From the NCBI RefSeq assembly GCF_000309385.1, contig NZ_JH976537.1, positions 5,539,463 through 5,603,462 of the forward strand: 64,000 nt of DNA, in the 5' to 3' direction. A program made the translations under genes and the position numbers. This DNA is from Nodosilinea nodulosa PCC 7104 (GTDB lineage: Bacteria > Cyanobacteriota > Cyanobacteriia > Phormidesmidales > Phormidesmidaceae). Of this stretch, positions 44,725 through 52,311 are shown piece by piece. Below the pieces are notes generated by a model. That model was given only the letters and a program-made list of their open reading frames with translations, ran no database searches and had not been told where the DNA came from. Each line of letters begins with the position of its first letter. Position 1 is the first letter of the stretch.

Positions 44725-45465
44725 CTAGTCAACCCAGCCGATGTCGGCATCGGTCAGCATCGGGTTGGGCTGCCCTTTTTGAATGGCGTAGTCGGGCACG
44801 CCCCGGTGGTAAGCCGGTCGGTTGGGCTTGGCCTCCACCGGCCGCCGGGGCAAAATGTCGACCCCCGAGATGCGGCTGGGGGGCGGGGGCGGCGCTTCGG
44901 TGAGCTTGAGAATCGTCTTTTTGGCTTCCTCCAGCTCCGCCTGGGTTTTGGCTAGGGCATCGGCCTTGGCCTGGGTGGCGGCTTCGGCCTGGGCCAGACT
45001 GTCTTTTAGCTCAAACAGCCTGCTCTGCTGAGTTTCTAAATCTTTTTGCAGCCCGGCAACGGTCTTCTCTAGCTGGGCTTTGTCCTTTTTGGTGGTCGCC
45101 AGGTCTGTTTCCAGGGCGCTCAGGCGCTGGGCCAGATCGTCCTGGGGGGTTGGCTCAGCCGCGATCGCCTCGGCCCCGGCGATAGGCTCGGGCACCGGCT
45201 TAGATTTCGACTTGGCCTCTGACTTGACAGCATCTGACTCTACGGCTGCATCCACCGCTGATTTAGGGGTGGTTGCCTTGGGGCGACTACTGGCCTTGGC
45301 GGCTGGCTTTTGGCGGCTAGTTGCGGTGCGCCGCGACGACGAGGCCCGCCGGGTGGTCGCGGGCTTTGGGGCAGCTTCGGCCTCGGCGGGGGTGGCCGCA
45401 GGGTCTGGAGCGTCAGCCTTGTTCACTTCTTCTTTAAGCATGTCAGAGAGGCGTTTTTTAGTCAT
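44725..45465 (-). CDS. Disordered, coiled-coil partner protein of ParA
   Basis: A 246-residue protein translated from an ATG overlapping the ParA stop codon (ATGA, 45462-45465). The N-terminal 110 residues are Ala/Lys/Pro/Ser-rich and basic ([20 protein letters not shown]), predicted disordered. Residues about 112-190 form a long coiled coil ([20 protein letters not shown] and following). The C-terminus has a conserved-looking tail ending [11 protein letters not shown] with one Trp. A basic disordered N-terminus, coiled coil and C-terminal Trp recall McdB carboxysome-positioning proteins, but this is pattern-level only; other ParA adaptors share it. Confidence 0.7.
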   Translation of the reverse strand: MTKKRLSDMLKEEVNKADAPDPAATPAEAEAAPKPATTRRASSSRRTATSRQKPAAKASSRPKATTPKSAVDAAVESDAVKSEAKSKSKPVPEPIAGAEAIAAEPTPQDDLAQRLSALETDLATTKKDKAQLEKTVAGLQKDLETQQSRLFELKDSLAQAEAATQAKADALAKTQAELEEAKKTILKLTEAPPPPPSRISGVDILPRRPVEAKPNRPAYHRGVPDYAIQKGQPNPMLTDADIGWVD

Positions 45466-46103
45466 GGCTGGGTCCAGTCTCGCTGTAGTTCTTCGGCAAC
45501 TCGGCAGTAGTCAGAACGGGCCTCCTGGCTGTTGGGGCCGCGCCACTGAAGCACCGGCAGGCCTTCCAAGGCAGCCCGCTCGTGGGCTTTATAGGCGCGG
45601 ATAAACGCCTTACAGGCGGGAATCTTCAGCTCCAGCAGAGTGTTCTGGGCTTCAATGGCTTCGCCGACGCTGCGGGAATCCACCTTCGTCAACAATACTC
45701 GATGGGATACCCCGCTGGGCGCTACCGCTTCATTGACTGTAGTAATCAAAACGGCCAGGTCCATCGGTGCGGGCGGAGTGGGCAAAAGCAAGTAGCTCGC
45801 CGATGGAATCACGGCGGCGAGGATAGCGGAGCCGAGGGCGGGCGGGGTATCGACCACAATCAGGTCGTGGGTGTGCTCCTGTTTAAGTCGCCCCAGCCGG
45901 GCGGGATTCGTTTCCTGCTTGACCTCAAACCCAAGCGCCACCGGGCTGCGGTTTGTCCACCACAGCGCCGACTCCTGGGGATCGGCATCCACCAGCAGCA
46001 CCGATCGCGTCTCCGCAAACACCGCGGCCAAATTAACGGCGGTGGTGGTTTTACCGACCCCTCCCTTGCCGTTAAACACCGCCAACACAATTGGGGTAGC
46101 CAA
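45462..46103 (-). CDS. ParA/MinD-type ATPase
   Basis: A 213-residue ParA-family ATPase. It has the deviant Walker A with signature lysine ([17 protein letters not shown], residues 9-25), Walker A' VDADPQES and Walker [11 protein letters not shown]. It lacks the N-terminal HTH of plasmid ParA, so it is the small type used for positioning proteins, carboxysomes, flagella or chemoreceptors. The TTG start is fixed by an excellent Shine-Dalgarno AAGGAGG 8 bases upstream. It is coupled by a 4-base overlap to the disordered coiled-coil gene. The cargo is unknown. Confidence 0.93.
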   Translation of the reverse strand: MATPIVLAVFNGKGGVGKTTTAVNLAAVFAETRSVLLVDADPQESALWWTNRSPVALGFEVKQETNPARLGRLKQEHTHDLIVVDTPPALGSAILAAVIPSASYLLLPTPPAPMDLAVLITTVNEAVAPSGVSHRVLLTKVDSRSVGEAIEAQNTLLELKIPACKAFIRAYKAHERAALEGLPVLQWRGPNSQEARSDYCRVAEELQRDWTQP

Positions 46104-46498
46104 TCAAAAGTCCTCCTTAGGATGGGGGGCAAAGCTTGTCGTAACCGGCTTACTCGATGCTGCCCGGCCCCAACGGGCCAGGGCAAACGCTACGGGGCTT
46201 GGTTTTGAGAGGCTACGTCAACGCTCCAATCTACGGAATGGTACTGCAAGGTGGATTGAACAGCATATCCAGATTCACCCGATCGGCAAAAAACCTCTCC
46301 CCGGTCCCTCCCCTTCTCCCCCACGGCCCCTGATAAAATACATCCACCCCGGCGGAGATTGCCCAGGGGCTTACAGCATCTAGCTGCAGCCGTGGCGAGC
46401 ATTTCGGTGCCAACCCGGCCAATTCCCCAAGCGATCGCCCTGCCCTCCTGAGGGCAAATCCCGGCGGGTTGCTGCCCCTACCGTTTACCCCGTTTCCC
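46104..46498. other. Divergent intergenic region between ParA and DUF1003 genes
   Basis: Nearly 400 bases holding the ParA Shine-Dalgarno and presumably both promoters. Frames on either strand are shadow-like; no repeat or hairpin stands out. Confidence 0.4.
46112..46118 (-). promoter_or_regulatory. Strong Shine-Dalgarno deciding the TTG start of the ParA gene
   Basis: AAGGAGG on the minus strand, 8 bases before the TTG at 46103-46101. A near-perfect anti-16S match compensates for the weak start codon. Confidence 0.8.
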
Positions 46499-47110
46499 AT
46501 GGCCACCTCTTCCGAGCCAGCTGCCGCCAAATCGTCAAAGCCTTGGCTTGGGCGTCGCTCCCGGCGGCGCATCTTGACCGCCCCCCTGCCCGACCCCATT
46601 GCCGAAAATATTGACGCGATCATCGCCATCCACCGCCAGGAGGCCGAAGAGGCCTCCGCCGCCGAGCAAATTTTGGAGGCAGTGGCCGCCTGGTTTAGCC
46701 GCCCGATTTTTCTGTATCTGCTGCTGGGGGGCCTGGGCCTTTGGCTGGGGGGCGATGCCCTCAACCACACCAGCCTGCTGCCCTTCGATCTACCCACCTT
46801 TAGCTGGGCGGGCCAGGGGCTGGATGCGGCGGCGCTGCTGATTTCAACCGGGGTGCTAATTCGCCAAAACCGGCAGGAAAGCTTTGCCGAACAGCGCACC
46901 CAGCTGATGCTTCAGCTCAACTTGCTCTCGGAAAAGAAAATCGCCAAAATTATTTCCCTCCTAGAGGAGCTGCGGGAAGACCTGCCCGACATCGCTCAGC
47001 GCTACGACCACGAGGCCGCCATGATGCAAATTTCCACCGATCCCCTGGCGGTGCTGGATGCGCTAAAGGAAAACCTGGAGGAGGAAATATCGCTAGAGGA
47101 TGCCCAGTAG
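46499..47110 (+). CDS. DUF1003 family membrane protein
   Basis: A 203-residue protein. Two membrane helices (about residues 70-88 and 100-125) are separated by a short loop; the second includes GVLIRQNRQESFAEQRTQLM, whose R-Q-N-R-Q motif is the hallmark of DUF1003. The C-terminal third is a charged helix (EKKIAKIISLLEELREDLPD). Family function is unknown. I chose the ATG at 46499. Its TAG stop is at the end of an inverted family-2 repeat. Confidence 0.85.
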   Translation: MATSSEPAAAKSSKPWLGRRSRRRILTAPLPDPIAENIDAIIAIHRQEAEEASAAEQILEAVAAWFSRPIFLYLLLGGLGLWLGGDALNHTSLLPFDLPTFSWAGQGLDAAALLISTGVLIRQNRQESFAEQRTQLMLQLNLLSEKKIAKIISLLEELREDLPDIAQRYDHEAAMMQISTDPLAVLDALKENLEEEISLEDAQ

Positions 47111-47215
47111 ACTGCGGCACAAGTGTGGCAACTATTGTCAATCGCGAAGGAGCAAGGGGGGCAGGGGAGCCAAGCGAGCTGGAATAGTCGGCATATTTCA
47201 GCCTTCGAGTACTAG
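47108..47215 (-). repeat. Small interspersed repeat family 2, copy 4 (inverted)
   Basis: On the minus strand it runs from CTAGTACTCGAAGGCTGAAA (47215 down) to GCCGCAGTCTA (47108). The end at 47108 contains the DUF1003 TAG stop (flank GTAG instead of CTAG). Immediately adjacent to copy 5. Confidence 0.75.
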
Positions 47216-47241
47216 GAGAAACGCTGGCGGCCCCAGGATCC

Positions 47242-47349
47242 CTAGGCGACCATCCAAGCCACCCTGCCAACTCCCCTAGCTCCCTGGCCCCCCTGCCCCC
47301 TACAATCGGCAATCGGTATCGCCAATAAACCTGCACCGCAGTCCACTAG
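47242..47349 (+). repeat. Small interspersed repeat family 2, copy 5
   Basis: From CTAG (47242-47245) to CTAG (47346-47349). The most diverged copy, but CCGCAGTCCACTAG at the right end and the CCCTAGCTCCCTGGC middle identify it. Its right CTAG provides the response-regulator stop codon on the minus strand. Confidence 0.65.
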
Positions 47350-47708
47350 CGCAGCAATTGCTTGACGGTGCTGATCATATCGGCGGGGCGAAAGGGCTTG
47401 GTGATGTAGGCGTCGGCCCCCTGCTTCATGCCCCAGTAGCGATCGAATTCTTCGGCCTTGCTGGAGCAGATAATGACGGGAATATTTTGGGTGGCGGCGC
47501 CGTTTTTAATCCACCGGCAAAGCTCGTAGCCGTTCATATTGGGCATGACGATGTCGAGCACCACCAGGTCGGGGGGGGTGGCCTGAATCATGTCCTGGGC
47601 CTCGACGCCATCCTTGGCTTCTACCACCGTCAGGCCAGCTTTGAGCAGCAGCCCGGCGATCATTTCTCGGAGGGTTGAGCTGTCGTCGACAATTAGCACT
47701 GTACTCAT
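47346..47708 (-). CDS. Single-domain CheY/PilH-type response regulator
   Basis: A 120-residue stand-alone receiver: acidic pair VDDSSTLREM (Asp 8, 9), phosphoacceptor Asp in LVVLDIVMPNMNG, Ser/Thr in VIICSSKAEEFDRYWGMKQG and Lys in ITKPFRP. The DRYWGMKQGADAYITKPF block is typical of PilH/PixH-like regulators of twitching motility. No kinase gene lies nearby. Its stop codon is provided by a family-2 repeat end. Confidence 0.92.
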   Translation of the reverse strand: MSTVLIVDDSSTLREMIAGLLLKAGLTVVEAKDGVEAQDMIQATPPDLVVLDIVMPNMNGYELCRWIKNGAATQNIPVIICSSKAEEFDRYWGMKQGADAYITKPFRPADMISTVKQLLR

Positions 47709-47800
47709 TCTGATGCCTCGCTGACGGTGGGCAGGCCGCCCGTTGCTCCGTAGCTATTATGGCCAATTTGGGCAAACTCTAACACTTTTCTAAAACTTTG

Positions 47801-47931
47801 CTGGGGCGGGTGATCAATTCCAGCCAAAACCCCTCTGGCCCAAGCCTTGCCACGCCCGACCCAAAAGCCAGGCCAGGGGCCGCAACGGTTGGTGTAGGCC
47901 CTCTGCCGCTGGTTGGTGACAGCCCCGCTAG
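47801..47931. repeat. Small interspersed repeat family 3, full-length copy
   Basis: Shares GCCTTGCCACGCCCGACCCA and AGGGGCCGCAACGGTTGG with 5925-6054. The left end GGGGCGGGTGATCAATT corresponds to the TIR. The right end GCTAG contains the FtsX stop codon on the minus strand. Confidence 0.7.
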
Positions 47932-48830
47932 CGCAGCGAAAACTTGCGCACCGCCAGCAGACTGCCGATTAGCCCCACCAGCATGCCCAGCCCCAGCATG
48001 GCGGCAGGCAGCAGGATGATTTGCTGGGGAGTGAGCCTTAGCCCCTGGGCCACAAACTGAATAAAATCGGCCTGCTGGGCGGCTAGCTCGGTCAGGAAGC
48101 GCTGAATGGCGAACAGCAGCCCCCAGGCTACGGCGGCCCCGGCCAGGCCGAAGGCGGCCCCCTGCAAAATAAACGGCAGGTAGATCCAGATGCGGGTGGC
48201 TCCGACCAGCTGCATGACCTCGATTTCGCGGCGGCGGGCCAGCACAATCAGGCGAATGGTGGTGGTGATAACGGCGGTGGCGGTCAGGGTGAGCACCGTA
48301 ATGACGAACAGGCTCGCCCACTTGAGACCATTGTTGAGCTGGGCCAGGCGGGTGACGGCTTCGTCGACGTAGCGCACTTCGTCAACGCCGTCGAGGCTTT
48401 GCAGCTGAGCCGCGATCGCCGGTACCGCCTCCGAGTCTTTGGCCTTGACTTTTAGCTCGTCGACCAGGGGGTTGCCCTTGAGCTGGTCGGTGGCCCCGGC
48501 AATATCCGACAGGCCCAGCTGATCGACCAGGTCGGCCCAGGCCGACTCTTTGGTGACGGGGGTCACCGTCACCACGTTGGGGAAGGCCTCCACCACCGGC
48601 TTGAGATCGCTGGCCTGAAAGCCGCTCTGCAGATAGGCTGACACCTCTAGCTGGCTGCCAAACTGGTTGAGCAACCGCTCCAGCTGCCAGGTCGATTGCA
48701 GGCTAATGCCAAACAAAAACAGCAGCACGGTAATGGTGCTAATGGCCGCCCAATTCATCCAGCCGCCGCGCCGCAGGCCCAGGAAGGTTTCGCGCAGCAG
48801 GTAGTCAAACTTAGTCAACAGCTTAAACAT
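47928..48830 (-). CDS. ftsX: Cell-division ABC transporter permease FtsX
   Basis: A 300-residue FtsX: N-terminal cytoplasmic start FKLLTKFDYLLRETFLGLRR, helix 1 (about 25-47), an extracellular domain (about 50-165) and three more helices (about 172-195, 220-250, 270-292) with the REIEVMQLVGATRIWIYLPF FtsX signature loop. With FtsE it links the divisome to peptidoglycan hydrolases; ftsE is not adjacent. Length and layout are normal. Its TAG stop lies in a family-3 repeat end. Confidence 0.93.
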   Translation of the reverse strand: MFKLLTKFDYLLRETFLGLRRGGWMNWAAISTITVLLFLFGISLQSTWQLERLLNQFGSQLEVSAYLQSGFQASDLKPVVEAFPNVVTVTPVTKESAWADLVDQLGLSDIAGATDQLKGNPLVDELKVKAKDSEAVPAIAAQLQSLDGVDEVRYVDEAVTRLAQLNNGLKWASLFVITVLTLTATAVITTTIRLIVLARRREIEVMQLVGATRIWIYLPFILQGAAFGLAGAAVAWGLLFAIQRFLTELAAQQADFIQFVAQGLRLTPQQIILLPAAMLGLGMLVGLIGSLLAVRKFSLR

Positions 48831-49053
48831 AGACGCCCTTGCCGGGTAGAAATTGGGCCGAGAGTAGCAGATGTAGGGGGTAGCACCAGTGTCAGACGCT
48901 AACTACAGCGCTAGTCGCAGCATGGTACAAACTATGCGTAGATGCGGGCGATGTCAAGTAGAGTTCTTGATTCGCAACCTAATCGAACCAGGCTAGGGTA
49001 GGACGGATTGGAACCGCTTTAAGCGACTACATTACCAGTGTCAGGGGGTACAT

Positions 49054-50013
49054 ATGGCAGAATTTGCTGGGTCGCCCGATCGCCAGGCCGTCATCGATCG
49101 CGCCCTGGCCCTGGGCTTCGATCTGGTCGGTATTGCGGCGATCGAGGATGCTCCCGATGGCCCTGAGTCAGCGGCGGTCGGGCACCTGCAAACCTGGCTG
49201 AGCCAGGGCTATCAGGCCGATATGGACTGGATGGCCAACCCCAAACGCCAGGATGTGCGGCGGGTGCTGCCGGGGGCGCGATCGCTAATCTGTGTCGCCC
49301 TCAACTACTACACCCCCCACGCCCATTCCAAGGAGCCCCACCACGGCAAAATTTCGCGCTACGCCTGGGGCCGCGACTACCACCGCATTTTGCACAGACG
49401 CCTCAAGGCCCTGGCGGGCTGGATTACCGATGCTGGCCACGGCGCGGTGCGCTACTACGCCGACACCGGCCCCGTGCAGGACAAGGCCTGGGCCGAGCAG
49501 GCGGGCCTGGGCTGGGTGGCCAAAAACGGCAACCTGATCACCCGCCAGTACGGCTCCTGGGTATTTTTGGGCGAGCTGATCACCACCCTGGCCCTGACCC
49601 CCAACTCGCCCCACACCGCCCACTGCGGCACCTGCACCCGCTGCCTCGAGGCCTGCCCCACCGGGGCCATTACCCAGCCCTACGTGGTCGATGCCAACCG
49701 CTGCATTGCCTACCACACGATCGAAAACCGGGCCGAAACGCTGCCCCCTGCGATCGCGCCGCACCTGCAAAACTGGGTGGCGGGCTGCGACATCTGCCAG
49801 GATGTTTGCCCCTGGAACCAGCGCTTTGCCCAACCCACTACCGTCGATGACTTTCAGCCCTACCCAGAAAATCTGGCCCCAAAGCTAGCTGATTTAGCTA
49901 CGCTATCAGAAGCCGAGTGGAATCATCGGTTTCCGGCATCGGCCCTGCGGCGGATTAAACCCGCCATGTGGCGGCGCAATGCCCAGGCGGCCCAGCAAAA
50001 TTACCCCCGCTAG
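49054..50013 (+). CDS. queG: Epoxyqueuosine reductase
   Basis: A 319-residue cobalamin and iron-sulfur enzyme that reduces epoxyqueuosine to queuosine in tRNA. It contains [20 protein letters not shown] and [12 protein letters not shown] typical of QueG, the catalytic Asp region [20 protein letters not shown], and two ferredoxin-type cluster motifs, [16 protein letters not shown] and [17 protein letters not shown] stands 5 bases before the ATG. Length is slightly short of some QueG proteins that carry a C-terminal HEAT domain, which is absent. Confidence 0.96.
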   Translation: MAEFAGSPDRQAVIDRALALGFDLVGIAAIEDAPDGPESAAVGHLQTWLSQGYQADMDWMANPKRQDVRRVLPGARSLICVALNYYTPHAHSKEPHHGKISRYAWGRDYHRILHRRLKALAGWITDAGHGAVRYYADTGPVQDKAWAEQAGLGWVAKNGNLITRQYGSWVFLGELITTLALTPNSPHTAHCGTCTRCLEACPTGAITQPYVVDANRCIAYHTIENRAETLPPAIAPHLQNWVAGCDICQDVCPWNQRFAQPTTVDDFQPYPENLAPKLADLATLSEAEWNHRFPASALRRIKPAMWRRNAQAAQQNYPR

Positions 50014-50077
50014 TTTTGGCCGCCCGTAACCGACGTACACTCTATATATTTGATACCTGTTACCCACGAATTTTGCT

Positions 50078-50962
50078 GTGCTAAAACGCCTCTCTCTCCT
50101 GCCCCTGCTGACCCTTTGCGGAATGCTAAGCTCCGCCCTTCCGGCCAGAGCCCAGGCGCTCACCCCCTACGTGCTGCCCCTCGACTACGGCCTGATGACC
50201 GAACAGGGGCTGTTTTTGGCGAATGAAGCCCAGCAGATGGCTGAGTACCAGCAGTTTGGTCGGGCCTTGGCCCTGGCTCAGCTCGCCGCTCAGCTCGCCC
50301 CCAACGATGGCCAGGTGCTGGCCCTGCTGGGCGGCCTCTACCTGCAAAACGAAGAGGTTGACAAGGCGCTGCCCCTGCTCGATCGCGCTCGCACCCTGCT
50401 GCCAGACAACGCGCGGGTGCTGTTTGCCCTGGGGTCTGCCTACCTGCAGCAGGACGATCCCCAGCGCGCCTCCAGCTACCTGGAGCAGGGGCTAAAGATT
50501 GAACCCGGCAATCCCAGCGCCCTGTTTGACCTGGGCAATGCCTACTTCAAGCTCGACCAGTACCCCCAGGCGATCGCCAGCTTTGAGCAGTCGGTGGCGG
50601 CGGAGCCGGAGTTTTGGCCCTCGGTCAACAATATTGGCCTGGTGCTCTATGAGCAGGGCGACTCTCAAAAGGCGGTGGAGTACTGGAAGTCTAGCCTGGA
50701 GCTGGCCGCCAACGAACCAGAGCCAAAGCTGGCGATGGCGGTGGCCCTCTACACCCAAGAAAACTGCGCCGTGCCCGTGGTCAGGGCCAGCACCTCGGCC
50801 TGCCAGGAGGCGGTGCGCCTGGGCACCGAAGCCCTGGAGCAGGACAGCCGCTACGCCGACCTCGACTTTTTGCGCACCAATCTCTGGGGCGACAAGCTGA
50901 TTGAGTCTACCAGCGCTTTCTTTGAGGTGCCCGACATCAAGGGGCTGATCAGCGAGCTGTAG
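50078..50962 (+). CDS. Periplasmic tetratricopeptide-repeat protein
   Basis: A 294-residue exported TPR protein. The GTG start gives a clean signal peptide (MLKRLSLLPLLTLCGMLSSA, cut near ARAQA). Four to five TPR units span about residues 45-230 (for example FALGSAYLQQDDPQRASSYL and FDLGNAYFKLDQYPQAIASF). Two cysteines near the C-terminus (NCAVPVV, SACQEAV) may pair. It follows queG by 65 bases on the same strand and may be co-transcribed. Cyanobacterial proteins of this layout are uncharacterised; protein-protein scaffolding is likely. Confidence 0.88.
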   Translation: MLKRLSLLPLLTLCGMLSSALPARAQALTPYVLPLDYGLMTEQGLFLANEAQQMAEYQQFGRALALAQLAAQLAPNDGQVLALLGGLYLQNEEVDKALPLLDRARTLLPDNARVLFALGSAYLQQDDPQRASSYLEQGLKIEPGNPSALFDLGNAYFKLDQYPQAIASFEQSVAAEPEFWPSVNNIGLVLYEQGDSQKAVEYWKSSLELAANEPEPKLAMAVALYTQENCAVPVVRASTSACQEAVRLGTEALEQDSRYADLDFLRTNLWGDKLIESTSAFFEVPDIKGLISEL

Positions 50963-50977
50963 GTTAGCCCTGGCGGC

Positions 50978-51955
50978 TCAGTAGCGCTGGGGCACAAAAA
51001 ACTGCTCGTTGATGGGCGATCGCACGTAGTCGACCGGGGCACTGCGGCGGGGCGGCAGCTCCAGCGGGTCGGGGGTCATGTCCACGTAGTCGATCTTGCT
51101 GAGAATGTGGCTGATGCAGTTGAGTCGCGCCCGCTTTTTGTCGTCGGCCACCACCGTAAACCAGGGGGCTTCGGGAATGTTGGTGTGGGCAAACATGGTG
51201 TCTTTGGCCTGGGAATACTCCACCCAGCGATCGCGCGACTCCAGATCCATGGGGCTGAGCTTCCAGCGGCGGGCCGGGTCGGTAATGCGCGACTGAAACC
51301 GCCGCTCCTGCTCCTCATCGCTGACCGAAAACCAGTACTTCAGCAGAATAATTCCGGAGCGCACCAGCATGCGCTCAAACTCGGGGCAGGTGTGCATAAA
51401 CTCGTCGTACTGCCCGTCGGTGCAAAAGCCCATGACGTGCTCTACCCCGGCCCGGTTGTACCAGCTGCGGTCGAAGCAGACGATTTCGCCAGCGGCGGGC
51501 AGGTGGGCCACGTAGCGCTGAAAGTACCACTCGGTCTTTTCGCGATCGCTCGGCGTTCCCAGAGCCACCACCCGACAGCCGCGCGGGTTGAGCGGCTCGG
51601 TAATGCGCTTGATGGTGCCGCCCTTGCCCGCCGCATCGCGACCCTCAAACAAAATCACAATGCGGGTGCCGGTATGCTTCACCCAGTACTGCATTTTGAC
51701 CAGCTCTACCTGCAAGCGGGCCAGCTCTTTCTCGTAGAATTTGGAAGGCAGCTTTGAGCTGCCTTCCGCCTCAGATAGGTAGTGAAAGACAGGCGGTTCT
51801 AAAAGCGTAGAACGCTCTTTTTTTAGCTTCTTTGCCTTAGCCTCTGGTTTGGCTTTTGCCTTTCCCTGTTTGTGCTTTTTCCTGTGACTTTTCTCACCAC
51901 TAGGATCTGCGGAACTATTGGCTACAGAATCAGCTTTACCGTTGTTTTTGCTCAT
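50978..51955 (-). CDS. ppk2: Polyphosphate kinase 2
   Basis: A 325-residue PPK2 enzyme, which transfers phosphate between polyphosphate and nucleotides. After a Lys-rich, disordered first 60 residues (SHRKKHKQGKAKAKPEAKAK) comes the P-loop kinase domain with Walker A FEGRDAAGKGG, then IKRITEPLNPRGCRVVALG, EWYFQRYVAHLPAAGEIVCF and DRSWYNRAGVEHVMGFC (Walker B-like DRSWYNR). This is class I PPK2. I chose the ATG at 51955; an open frame extends 44 codons upstream but is not family-like. It converges on the TPR gene. Confidence 0.95.
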   Translation of the reverse strand: MSKNNGKADSVANSSADPSGEKSHRKKHKQGKAKAKPEAKAKKLKKERSTLLEPPVFHYLSEAEGSSKLPSKFYEKELARLQVELVKMQYWVKHTGTRIVILFEGRDAAGKGGTIKRITEPLNPRGCRVVALGTPSDREKTEWYFQRYVAHLPAAGEIVCFDRSWYNRAGVEHVMGFCTDGQYDEFMHTCPEFERMLVRSGIILLKYWFSVSDEEQERRFQSRITDPARRWKLSPMDLESRDRWVEYSQAKDTMFAHTNIPEAPWFTVVADDKKRARLNCISHILSKIDYVDMTPDPLELPPRRSAPVDYVRSPINEQFFVPQRY

Positions 51956-52311
51956 AGTAGTATCCTGGTGTTGCGACCGCTGTCCCAGATCATTGAAGCG
52001 ATAGTAGACAATAGTAAGCCACCTGTCAGTTTGCTGGCCAAGTCTTCTCAGTGAGAAACTGCCAAGTTGGGATGCAATCAAGGGCAACCGTCAAACCTTC
52101 GACGCCAGTTGACTGACAAAACCCTTGAAGCCCTTATGCTGCCGTAGGTTGGGATAGCGTTAGCGAAACCTAACAAACCCGTTACTGGTGTTGGGTTTCG
52201 CTTCGCTCAACACCAACCTACATCAGAACTTTTGCCAGTCAATTAGCCTTCGAAATTATTTTTGCCCCTGAGTTAAAGCAGGCTGGATTGCCAGTGTTAA
52301 GCCAACCTGCC
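51956..52311. other. Intergenic region between ppk2 and alaS
   Basis: About 350 bases containing the family-4 repeat at 52144-52221 and the ppk2 promoter. Nothing else recognisable. Confidence 0.5.
52144..52221 (+). repeat. Cyanobacterial GTAGGTTGGG repeat, family 4 copy 2
   Basis: Starts GTAGGTTGGGATAGCG and ends CTCAACACCAACCTAC; the flanking CATCAGAACTTTTGCCAGT also matches the sequence after 41146 (CATCAGATCTTTTGTCAGT), so the repeat unit may extend about 25 bases further. Confidence 0.85.

Noticed and set aside
44442..46103. Plasmid replication/partition locus (ParA plus iteron-like repeats)
   Set aside because: No replication initiator gene, the ParA lacks the plasmid-type HTH, and the region is surrounded by core chromosomal genes such as ftsX, queG and alaS.
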